Shown here: one piece after another, positions 32,696-40,431 of the stretch | Layout of the letters: every line of letters starts with the position of its first letter | How positions within the stretch are numbered: position 1 is the stretch's first letter | NCBI RefSeq assembly: GCF_002265875.1 | Contig: NZ_NPFA01000007.1 | Span: 91,499 to 155,498, forward strand | From: Marinococcus halophilus | Lineage (GTDB): Bacteria > Bacillota > Bacilli > Bacillales > Marinococcaceae | Direction: 5' to 3' | DNA length: 64,000 nt | Position numbers and translations under genes: made by a program | The notes under the pieces: generated by a model | What the model saw: the letters and a program-made list of their open reading frames with translations, nothing else | What the model was told of the DNA's origin: nothing | Database searches by the model: none

Positions 32696-33793
32696 TTACG
32701 CTTTGACGTAAACCTTCGCGAGGGCTTCCAGGATAGCGTCAGTCATTTCTTTGGTGGAGGTATTTCCTCCGATGTCAGCTGTTAAATAACCGGCGGCCGT
32801 TGCATCCCGGATAGATTGATTGACGAGCTGGGCTTCTTCGGCATAGCCGAGCTGTTCAAGCATAAGTGATGCGCTTCCGATCGCACCGATAGGGTTTGCG
32901 ATGCCTTTACCGGCAATGTCCGGTGCGGATCCGTGGACGGATTCAAACATGCTTGGATATCTGCGCTCCGGATCCAGGTTCGCACTAGCAGCGATGCCAA
33001 GACTTCCGGCAAGAGCACTTCCTAAATCAGAAAGAATATCTGCTAGCAGATTGGAGGCAACTACTACTTCGAGGTCCTCTGGATGGAGAACAAAGTTGGC
33101 AGCCATGGCATCTACCAGCCACTGATCCGTCTCGACGTCCGGATATTCCTTACTGACTCTCGCAAATACTTCATCCCACAGCACCATGCCATATTGTTGG
33201 GCGTTACTCTTTGTAACGCTCGTTACTTTTTTCCGCTTTCTGGTTCTCGCTAAGTCGAAAGCGTAACGAATAACACGTTCGCAGCCTTCTTCGGTAAAAA
33301 GAGAAGACTGTACAGCCACTTCCTTGCCAGGCCCCCGGCCGGTAAAGTTTCTGCCACCGATACCGGAGTATTCGCCTTCGGAGTTTTCGCGAACGAGCAC
33401 CCAGTTCAGCGTATCTGTGTCCGGATGGTTTAGCTTGCTCGGCACTCCAGGGAGAAATTCAACAGGACGAATGTTTGCCCACTGGTCAAAGCCCTGGCAT
33501 ATCGCAATACGGAGTCCCCATAAGCTAACATGGTCTGGTACGCCCGGGAAGCCCACAGCCCCGAAATAAATAGCATCATAATTTTTCAACCTCTCAAGCC
33601 CATCCTCATCCATCATACGGCCATGCTCGAGATAGTACTCGCAGCCCCATGGAAAGTAATCGGTTTCAAAATTGAAATTGTTTGGAGAATGTTTGCTGAT
33701 AAAATCCAATACCCGGATCCCTTCCTGTACCACTTCTTTTCCTATACCGTCTCCTGGAATAATCGCTAGTTGATGAGTTTTTTGATTGTCCAT
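32696..33793 (-). CDS. tartrate dehydrogenase/decarboxylase (TtuC-type)
   Basis: A 365-residue member of the isocitrate/isopropylmalate dehydrogenase family. It oxidises tartrate or D-malate with NAD; meso-tartrate is decarboxylated to D-glycerate. Visible are the N-terminal AIIPGDGIGKEV, the substrate-binding Arg cluster (SLWGLRIAICQGFDQWANIRP), the catalytic Lys in VTKSNAQQY, and metal-ligand Asp residues in LLADILSDLGSALAGSLG and YPSMFESVHGSAPDIAGKGIANP. The SLWGLRI segment fits tartrate dehydrogenases rather than LeuB. Its neighbours, a dicarboxylate symporter and glycerate kinase, fit a tartrate route. Confidence 0.85.
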   Translation of the reverse strand: MDNQKTHQLAIIPGDGIGKEVVQEGIRVLDFISKHSPNNFNFETDYFPWGCEYYLEHGRMMDEDGLERLKNYDAIYFGAVGFPGVPDHVSLWGLRIAICQGFDQWANIRPVEFLPGVPSKLNHPDTDTLNWVLVRENSEGEYSGIGGRNFTGRGPGKEVAVQSSLFTEEGCERVIRYAFDLARTRKRKKVTSVTKSNAQQYGMVLWDEVFARVSKEYPDVETDQWLVDAMAANFVLHPEDLEVVVASNLLADILSDLGSALAGSLGIAASANLDPERRYPSMFESVHGSAPDIAGKGIANPIGAIGSASLMLEQLGYAEEAQLVNQSIRDATAAGYLTADIGGNTSTKEMTDAILEALAKVYVKA

Positions 33794-33823
33794 TTTTTTC
33801 CCACCTTTTTTGTATTTGACTTC

Positions 33824-33852
33824 ATTATCTACAACGTATACGTAAAAGTCAA
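33824..33852 (-). promoter_or_regulatory. promoter and operator of the tartrate dehydrogenase gene
   Basis: On the minus strand TTGACT (33847-33852), a 17-base spacer and GATAAT (33824-33829). The perfect palindrome ACGTATACGT (33834-33843) lies inside the spacer, where a bound repressor would block polymerase. Confidence 0.7.
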
Positions 33853-33887
33853 TAAAAAAATAAAATTAGAGAAAATAAGAAAAATAA

Positions 33888-33916
33888 TTGACTTAACGTA
33901 TACGCTAATATAAGAT
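33888..33916 (+). promoter_or_regulatory. promoter and operator of the symporter-glycerate kinase operon
   Basis: TTGACT (33888-33893) with TAAGAT (33911-33916) 17 bases on, or TATAAG slightly closer. ACGTATACGC (33896-33905) lies between them. It matches the operator in the divergent promoter in nine of ten bases and lies 62 bases from it. Confidence 0.65.
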
Positions 33917-33957
33917 TTGGTTAATGAAAGCGTTATCAATAACAGGGAGGGAAAGAA

Positions 33958-35604
33958 ATGAATTTCACAAAAACCTGGAACCACCTTTGGCATTGGAATG
34001 ACCAAGTTAAAAGTCAATTAAAAAACAGCGTCAAAATCTTAACGTTTTCGCAGCCCGATCCAAAGCATGCAGATAATGTCCGGGAAGCCGAACGCCAGGA
34101 GCTGGAACAGGAAGAGCCAAACCCGCCCAATCAACCCCGGCTGTATTCCAAAGTACAATTGATCGGGTTATTTTTAGGCCCGTTGCTTTTCTTATTGATA
34201 CAGTTCGTTGTTCAGCCGGAAACCATGTCGGCAGAAGCGGTCTCCATGCTTGGAATGATCGCCTGGATTGCCACGTGGTGGGTAACGGAAGCACTGCCGA
34301 TTCCGGTAACTTCCTTGCTGCCGATCGTCTTGTTTCCAATACTCGGTATTATGGAAATGGAAGGAGTTACAGCTTCCTACGGCGATCCGCTCATTTTCTT
34401 GTTTGCGGGAAGCTTCATGATCGCTTTAACGATGGAGAAATGGAACCTGCATAAACGTATCGCCCTAAGTGTTATTGCTTTTGTTGGAACCAATCCCAAT
34501 ACGATTATTCTCGGCTTTATGATAGCTACCGGTTTTTTATCGATGTGGATATCCAATACCGCGACTACGATGATGATGGTGCCGATTAGTATTGCGGTAG
34601 CCAAACATGTGTCAGATTCTTTAAAGAACACAGACATTGACACTTCGCCCGGTGTGTTTCCTTTTGGTACGGCTTTGATGCTTGGTACAGCATATGCAGC
34701 TACGATCGGAGGATTTGGAACATTAATTGGAGCACCGGCCAACACGATTTTAGCGGCCACGTTAAATAATTTATACGACGTGCAAATTGCTTTCGCCACC
34801 TGGATGATGTTTGGCGTCCCGTTAGTAGTCCTGCTGGTCCCGTTAGTGTGGTTTTATTTGATCAAAATAGCTTTTCCGATGAAAGTTAATCATATTCCCG
34901 GCGGCAGAGAAATTATTAAAGAAGAACTTCGCAACCTGGGAAAGACACAGTATGAAGAAAAAATTGTACTTACGATTTTTTCACTGACGGCGTTTGCCTG
35001 GATAACCAGAAGCTTTCTATTGGAAAACTTCATTCCGGGCATTAATGACACGATTATTGCATTATGCGGCGCTTTATTGCTTTTTCTTATCCCATCCAAA
35101 AATAAAAAAGACACAATCCTGGATTGGAATACAGCTTTAAAGCTGCCATGGGGAATTTTATGGTTGTTTGGAGGCGGGCTCGCGCTTGCTGCTGGTATTA
35201 CAAACAGCGGCCTGGACAGCTGGCTTGGTGAAAAGCTTGTTGCTTTTTCCAACGCACCGCTGTTTATCATATTACTGTTTATCATTGGATTGATTACCCT
35301 GCTTACCGAGTTCACCTCCAATACAGCGACATCGACCATGGTTTATCCAATTGTAGCAGCAGGAGCTGCGACACTCGGCACAGATCCGGTCGTCTTAATG
35401 ATTGCTGCCTGCATGGGTGCGACTTTTGCTTTCATGTTCCCGGTAGCGGCTCCGCCGAATGCGATTGTATTTGCAAGCGGTTACGTGAAGATGAGTAAAA
35501 TGGCATCAGCAGGGATTTGGTTAAACTTAATATGTATTGTTATTTCCTGCTTGATCGTCTTGTATTTTGTGCCAATTGTTTTTGGCAATTTAAGCGTTAT
35601 GTAA
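33958..35604 (+). CDS. SLC13/DASS-family sodium:dicarboxylate symporter
   Basis: A 548-residue transporter with about eleven membrane helices after a 60-residue polar N-terminus. DASS hallmarks are the duplicated SNT motifs: WISNTATTMMMVPI near residue 200 and FTSNTATSTMVYPIV near 457, which bind substrate and sodium. The long conserved segment is ATIGGFGTLIGAPAN. It resembles SdcS-type symporters. Its position with tartrate dehydrogenase and glycerate kinase suggests it imports tartrate or malate. Ribosome binding site AGGGAGGG. Confidence 0.88.
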   Translation: MNFTKTWNHLWHWNDQVKSQLKNSVKILTFSQPDPKHADNVREAERQELEQEEPNPPNQPRLYSKVQLIGLFLGPLLFLLIQFVVQPETMSAEAVSMLGMIAWIATWWVTEALPIPVTSLLPIVLFPILGIMEMEGVTASYGDPLIFLFAGSFMIALTMEKWNLHKRIALSVIAFVGTNPNTIILGFMIATGFLSMWISNTATTMMMVPISIAVAKHVSDSLKNTDIDTSPGVFPFGTALMLGTAYAATIGGFGTLIGAPANTILAATLNNLYDVQIAFATWMMFGVPLVVLLVPLVWFYLIKIAFPMKVNHIPGGREIIKEELRNLGKTQYEEKIVLTIFSLTAFAWITRSFLLENFIPGINDTIIALCGALLLFLIPSKNKKDTILDWNTALKLPWGILWLFGGGLALAAGITNSGLDSWLGEKLVAFSNAPLFIILLFIIGLITLLTEFTSNTATSTMVYPIVAAGAATLGTDPVVLMIAACMGATFAFMFPVAAPPNAIVFASGYVKMSKMASAGIWLNLICIVISCLIVLYFVPIVFGNLSVM

Positions 35605-35633
35605 TATTTCAATACCGTCAATGGAGGAAAACT

Positions 35634-36779
35634 ATGAAAATCGTCATTGCTTCGGATTCGTTTAAAGAAAGCTTAAGTTCAGTGGAGGTGGCAAATTATT
35701 TTCGTCAGGGATGGGAACAATTTTCCCCGCAAAAAGTGGAATTTGATATTATTTCGATGGCAGACGGAGGAGAGGGGACCTCAGAAGCACTGCAGCACGC
35801 ATTGGGTACAGAAGAAATTCAAGTGCCGGCTCATGATCCGCTGATGAAGCCGATCACCGCCTCGATGCATATTTCTAAGAAACATAGTACCGCTGTTATA
35901 GACGTAGCTTCTGCCTCAGGCCTGGATAAAATACCTGAGGGTGAACGAAACCCCTCCCTCGCTACTTCCTATGGAACAGGGGAACTCATCAAGGCCTGCC
36001 TGGATTATGATATTGACCGGATCCTCATTGGACTCGGAGGAAGCGGTACGAACGACGGTGGAGCCGGCATGCTGCAGGCGTTAGGAGGGAAGCTGCTGGA
36101 TAACAACCACCAGGAGCTTCCGTACGGCGGAGTGTTTTTAAAACAGCTCGATACATTGGACATGACTTCGCTGGATCCGCGGCTGGCAAAGAAAGAAATA
36201 ATCGGTTTATGTGATGTAGATAACCCTTTAACCGGGCCGCGGGGAGCAAGCTACACGTTTGGTCCGCAAAAAGGAGCATCTGAAGCAGTCATGGCTTCGC
36301 TGGAAAAAGCATTAAGCACATTCGGCAAAGTGCTTAGCACCTATACAAATAAAGCTGTAGGTGAACAACCTCATATGGGAGCAGCTGGAGGTCTGGCGGC
36401 CGGACTGGCCGGGTGTTTGAAAGGCCGGCTGGAGTCGGGAATTTCATTTATTTTAAAAGAAAACAATTTCTATGAACGGGTGCAGGGCGCTTCCTTAGTC
36501 ATTACGGGAGAGGGAAAAATAGACTTCCAGAGCGCTTTCGGAAAAACGCCGGTGGGTGTTGCGAAAGCCGTGCAAAAAATAAATCCATCGATTCCAGTGA
36601 TTGCGATATGCGGCCAGCTTGGGGAAGGCTTTGAAAGTGTATATGAGGAAGGAATTACAGCCGTTTTTAGCGTCAGCGAAGGTCCTTCCACCCTGCAGGA
36701 AGCTCTCAAAGACTCGAAAAACCTGTTAGCACATCTGGCAGGCAATTTGTCTAAATTCTATGGACAAATGATGAATTAG
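35634..36779 (+). CDS. glxK: glycerate kinase, GlxK family
   Basis: A 381-residue kinase that phosphorylates D-glycerate, in this family usually at C2, feeding glycolysis. Typical blocks are KIVIASDSFKESLSS at the N-terminus, ISMADGGEGTSEAL near residue 43, IGLGGSGTNDGGAGMLQALGG near 130 and MGAAGGLAAGL near 244. The start is ATG 35634 behind TGGAGGAA; the frame is open further upstream but overlaps the symporter gene. It would complete a pathway from tartrate via D-glycerate. Confidence 0.92.
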   Translation: MKIVIASDSFKESLSSVEVANYFRQGWEQFSPQKVEFDIISMADGGEGTSEALQHALGTEEIQVPAHDPLMKPITASMHISKKHSTAVIDVASASGLDKIPEGERNPSLATSYGTGELIKACLDYDIDRILIGLGGSGTNDGGAGMLQALGGKLLDNNHQELPYGGVFLKQLDTLDMTSLDPRLAKKEIIGLCDVDNPLTGPRGASYTFGPQKGASEAVMASLEKALSTFGKVLSTYTNKAVGEQPHMGAAGGLAAGLAGCLKGRLESGISFILKENNFYERVQGASLVITGEGKIDFQSAFGKTPVGVAKAVQKINPSIPVIAICGQLGEGFESVYEEGITAVFSVSEGPSTLQEALKDSKNLLAHLAGNLSKFYGQMMN

Positions 36780-36831
36780 AGCAAAAAATAAAGAAGAGAG
36801 AACGAGCAAAAAAAGTCGTAACAAAATGCTT

Positions 36832-36860
36832 GAAGCTGGATATTATCCGGCTTCTTTTTT
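36832..36860 (+). terminator. terminator after glxK
   Basis: GAAGCTGGA pairs with TCCGGCTTC across TATTA, then six T. Confidence 0.85.
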
Positions 36861-36910
36861 ATTTTGTCTCCATTAAAACCTCGAACAGCTATTCTATAAT
36901 TCGTTTAATT

Positions 36911-37018
36911 TTGCAACTATTTTTAAAAAATCCGCTTTCACAGTTGAATAATTTATTAATATGTTTTATATTTCAACATGTAAGCGTTATTATATTTACT
37001 GTTGCAAATTGCAAATAT
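36911..37018 (+). promoter_or_regulatory. repeated TTGCAA boxes upstream of the permease gene
   Basis: TTGCAA occurs near 36912 and twice close together as GTTGCAAATTGCAAAT near 37002-37017, just before the ribosome binding site AAAGGAGG. The boxes may bind the PrpR-like regulator encoded at 40432. This is inference from position only. Confidence 0.35.
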
Positions 37019-37035
37019 TAAAAGGAGGTTGTATA

Positions 37036-38010
37036 ATGCGTATTAAAGCGAACATGGAGAAAATCCCTGGCGGCATGATGGTCGTCCCATTATTGCTTGG
37101 GGCTCTGATTAACACCTTTGCACCTGGTATGCTGAGGATTGGAGGCTTTACCCAGGCGCTTTTTGTCGATGGGGCGCTGGTTTTAATTGCTTTATTTTTA
37201 CTTTGTGCAGGGGCGCAGATTAATGTAAGAAACGTCGGAACCACTGTGGGTAAAGGGGTCACATTATTAACAGTGAAATGGGTGGTTGGGGCAGCCTTCG
37301 GTTTAATCGCCTACGCCTTTGCCGGCACGGACGGTTTATTCCTTGGCCTGGCTCCGCTCGCTATCATCGCAGCTATGACCAACAGTAACGGTGGATTGTA
37401 TGTAGCGCTAGTCGGCCAGTACGGAAAAGGAGATGACCGGGCGGCCTATTCCATACTGGCGCTTAACGACGGTCCTTTTTTAACCATGGTTGCCTTATCG
37501 ATATTTGGTGCGATTGGCTTTGTGGACGGCCTGTTCTCGGTTGTTGATTTTGTCGCCGTGCTACTGCCAATTATCATTGGCGCGGTGCTCGGTAACCTGG
37601 ATGAAGAAATGAGAGATTTTCTGGATTCCGGAAGCAATATGTTAATTCCGTTTTTCGCCTTCGCGCTGGGGATGGGGATTAACTTTGCGGACATTTTAGC
37701 CGGCGGGCTCGGCGGGATCGTGCTCGGGCTGATGACTGTATTTCTTACCGGCAGCGCTGGCTACTGGGTATTCAAACTGTTCAACTGGAACCCGATTGTA
37801 GGCGCATCGGAGGGCTCTTCAGCAGGAAACTCAGTTGCCACTCCGGCAGCGATTGCTTCGGCCAATGCCGCCTTCGCCAGTGTGGAATCTGTGGCCACTG
37901 TCCAGGTGGCAGCGAGCGTCGTAACTACTGCTATCCTGCTGCCTATTTACGTAGGCTTTCTTGTAAAACGATTGGAGAAAAAAGGAAAACTTCAAGCGTA
38001 TCTTCAATGA
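37036..38010 (+). CDS. KdgT-family permease (2-keto-3-deoxygluconate permease type)
   Basis: A 324-residue membrane protein with about ten helices, starting MRIKANMEKIPGGMMVVPLLLG as KdgT proteins do. Conserved text includes TNSNGGLYVALVGQYG near residue 118 and LNDGPFLTMV near 142. The true start is ATG 37036 behind AAAGGAGG. Despite the family name, the neighbours (four-carbon acid sugar kinase, PdxA2) suggest it imports a four-carbon sugar acid such as threonate or erythronate. It heads an operon of three genes. Confidence 0.82.
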   Translation: MRIKANMEKIPGGMMVVPLLLGALINTFAPGMLRIGGFTQALFVDGALVLIALFLLCAGAQINVRNVGTTVGKGVTLLTVKWVVGAAFGLIAYAFAGTDGLFLGLAPLAIIAAMTNSNGGLYVALVGQYGKGDDRAAYSILALNDGPFLTMVALSIFGAIGFVDGLFSVVDFVAVLLPIIIGAVLGNLDEEMRDFLDSGSNMLIPFFAFALGMGINFADILAGGLGGIVLGLMTVFLTGSAGYWVFKLFNWNPIVGASEGSSAGNSVATPAAIASANAAFASVESVATVQVAASVVTTAILLPIYVGFLVKRLEKKGKLQAYLQ

Positions 38011-38081
38011 CATTTAACGTAAAATGAGGGGATTTCAAAACATGAAGTCCTCTTATTTTTGCCAGACGAGGTGATTTTAAT

Positions 38082-39371
38082 ATGGATATATGTATTGTGG
38101 CTGATGACTTAACGGGAGCCAATGACTCCGGGGTGCAGTGCGCCCGGTACGGCTACCGGCCGTCGGTGGCTGTAAATGCAAGTGATACAAATGCGTTTGT
38201 GCATAAAGAAGCGCTTATTATTGACACAGATTCAAGGGAAATGACTCTGTCATCCGCCTACCGGACCGTCAAAGGTGCTGTCCGTCCATTGGCAGAAAGC
38301 CCTCCGAAATTAATGTATAAAAAAATTGACTCTACGATGAGAGGAAACATTGGAACAGAATTAGACGCCTTGTATGAGGCTTTTTCCCCGGATTTTATTC
38401 TGGTGAACCCCGCATATCCCGAGAACGGAAGAAGGGTGTTAAACGGGGATTTATATGTTAACGGCAAATCTTTAACAGAGACCGGGATATCTACGCTTCC
38501 GAATCAGAGCGTCATTTCTTCAGCAGTCATCGATCTCCTTCAGGCACAAAGCAGTAATAAAGCGTATCACCTTACGGAAGGGGAACTATCCTCCGTGGAG
38601 CTTCCGGCACTGCTGAAACGCCTGAAAACGGAGGGCGTGGTATATCTCAGCTTTGACGGGGAAACGGAGAAGCAGATGGTAAATCAAAGCCGTGCGCTTG
38701 CAGCTGCCGGATATGACCTCATCTGGGCAGGATCTGCGGGGATAATGAAATTTTTACCCGAGATTTATCGTTTAAGCGGGAGCGAATCATCAGCCGGAAA
38801 AGCAGACCGGCTGCACGAGTGCGAATCCGTGTTGGTTGTTGCTGGCAGCCGGAGTGATATTACCCAAAAACAAAAAGCTCACCTCGAGGCGGATTATCCC
38901 GGGTGGACGGTGCCTCCGGAGATTTTTCTAAACCCAGGGTGGCAATCCAATCCTTCCATCCAAGAAGTGCTCCAGGCGGTCTCGGAGCACAGCCATCCAG
39001 TGATGCTTATTTCGACGGATACCACGCCAGAGGCTGTAGAGAACGTGAAAAATAAAGCAGAAGAGATAAATATGCCCATGGTGGAAGCGACGAAAACAAT
39101 TGCCGAAGGTTTAGGCAAATTAACTCGCCTGGTGTTCGATATTAATACGTTTGATGCGGTCGTCATGACGGGCGGGGACGTAGCGAAAGCAGTGTGTCTT
39201 TCGCTCGAGAGTACAGAATTTGAACTGATCCAGGAGTTTGAGCCGGGGATCCCCCTGGGACGGCTGCACGGATATTACCATCCGCTCGCCATAACGAAGG
39301 CAGGGGCTTTTGGGACGGAAAAAACATTCGTGCATGCGATCGAAATGCTGAGAGGAGAGATTTTAACATGA
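38082..39371 (+). CDS. four-carbon acid sugar kinase (DUF1537 family)
   Basis: A 429-residue ATP-dependent kinase of the family now known to phosphorylate D-threonate, D-erythronate and related acids at C4. N-terminal substrate domain: IVADDLTGANDSGVQ at the start, KKIDSTMRGNIGTELDA near residue 84. C-terminal nucleotide domain: FDAVVMTGGDVAKAV near residue 364 and ITKAGAFG near the end. Paired with PdxA2, which oxidises the 4-phosphate product. The gene overlaps pdxA2 by four bases (ATGA). Confidence 0.88.
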   Translation: MDICIVADDLTGANDSGVQCARYGYRPSVAVNASDTNAFVHKEALIIDTDSREMTLSSAYRTVKGAVRPLAESPPKLMYKKIDSTMRGNIGTELDALYEAFSPDFILVNPAYPENGRRVLNGDLYVNGKSLTETGISTLPNQSVISSAVIDLLQAQSSNKAYHLTEGELSSVELPALLKRLKTEGVVYLSFDGETEKQMVNQSRALAAAGYDLIWAGSAGIMKFLPEIYRLSGSESSAGKADRLHECESVLVVAGSRSDITQKQKAHLEADYPGWTVPPEIFLNPGWQSNPSIQEVLQAVSEHSHPVMLISTDTTPEAVENVKNKAEEINMPMVEATKTIAEGLGKLTRLVFDINTFDAVVMTGGDVAKAVCLSLESTEFELIQEFEPGIPLGRLHGYYHPLAITKAGAFGTEKTFVHAIEMLRGEILT

Positions 39372-40363
39372 CAAAGCCAGTTATTGGAATCACGATGGGA
39401 GATGCGGCAGGCGTAGGGCCGGAAATTATTGTCAAAGCCTTAGCAGGCCCATCGGTTTATGACTACTGCACGCCCGTGGTAATTGGTGACACCGGACGTT
39501 TAGAGGATGTTATAAAAATAACGGGCACCGGCCAGACGGTGGTGTCGATATCGGAGCCCTCGGAAGCAAAAGCGGATCCGGCCGTCATTTATTGCATCCA
39601 GGTAGGAAATCTGGACCCGGGTCTTCTATTTGGGCAATTATCCTTTGAGGCAGGAAAGCATGCATTTTTATATTTGGAAAAAGCCGTGCAGCTGGCCATG
39701 GCCAAGCGTATTGATGCTATATGTACAGCGCCGTTAAATAAAGAAGCTCTTCAGGGGGCAGGATACAATTATCCGGGGCACACGGAAATTCTTGCGGACC
39801 TGACCGGAACAGAGGATTATTCCATGATGCTTTCTGCTCCCAATCTAAAGGTGATTCATCTAACGACCCATCTGGGGCTGAAGGATGCCATTGAAGCGAT
39901 AACGCCGGAACGCACGTATAATGTGATTCGTCTAGCTCACCACACGCTCTCCAAGGCCGGTGTTACCCAGCCAAAAATTGCCGTGTGCGGCATTAACCCG
40001 CATGCCGGGGAAAACGGATTATTCGGCTACGGCGAAGAAGAAAAACAGCTGCTTCCGGGTATTCAAAAAGCTCAGGAGGAAGACATCCATGTGGAAGGGC
40101 CGTATCCAGCAGACACTTTATTTTTCCGTGCGGGACGCGGCGATTTTGACGTCGTCGTGGCGTGTTATCACGATCAGGGCCACGCGCCGGTGAAGGTACT
40201 GGGCCTGGAGGCCGGGGTGAACATTACGGTTGGCCTCAATTACGGCGTCATACGCACGTCGGTCGATCACGGCACGGCCTTTGACATAGCCGGAAAAAAT
40301 ATCGCGGATGAGCGCAGTCTTCTGGAGGCGCTCACCATTGCAGCGGAGCTTGCTCCTAAATAA
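39368..40363 (+). CDS. pdxA2: PdxA2-type 4-phosphate acid sugar dehydrogenase
   Basis: A 331-residue NAD-dependent dehydrogenase of the 4-hydroxythreonine-4-phosphate dehydrogenase family. It starts ITMGDAAGVGPEI; the metal His residues are in NYPGHTEIL, CYHDQGHAPVK and the third in a HH pair (LAHHTL). In organisms that have a DUF1537 kinase beside it, this paralogue works on 4-phospho-threonate or -erythronate and leads to dihydroxyacetone phosphate, not to vitamin B6. The four-base overlap with the kinase supports that role. Confidence 0.88.
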   Translation: MTKPVIGITMGDAAGVGPEIIVKALAGPSVYDYCTPVVIGDTGRLEDVIKITGTGQTVVSISEPSEAKADPAVIYCIQVGNLDPGLLFGQLSFEAGKHAFLYLEKAVQLAMAKRIDAICTAPLNKEALQGAGYNYPGHTEILADLTGTEDYSMMLSAPNLKVIHLTTHLGLKDAIEAITPERTYNVIRLAHHTLSKAGVTQPKIAVCGINPHAGENGLFGYGEEEKQLLPGIQKAQEEDIHVEGPYPADTLFFRAGRGDFDVVVACYHDQGHAPVKVLGLEAGVNITVGLNYGVIRTSVDHGTAFDIAGKNIADERSLLEALTIAAELAPK

Positions 40364-40431
40364 TTCATTCTCCATAGTGTGCCTTTTTTCGTGTAAAATA
40401 TGAAGAAAATTGCATTAAAGGGAGTAAGCAA

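Noticed and set aside
37000-37020. Possible sigma-54 promoter (TTGC repeats) before the KdgT-type gene.
   Set aside because: The spacing between the TG and TTGC elements is two bases short and GG is missing; the regulator also lacks GAFTGA.
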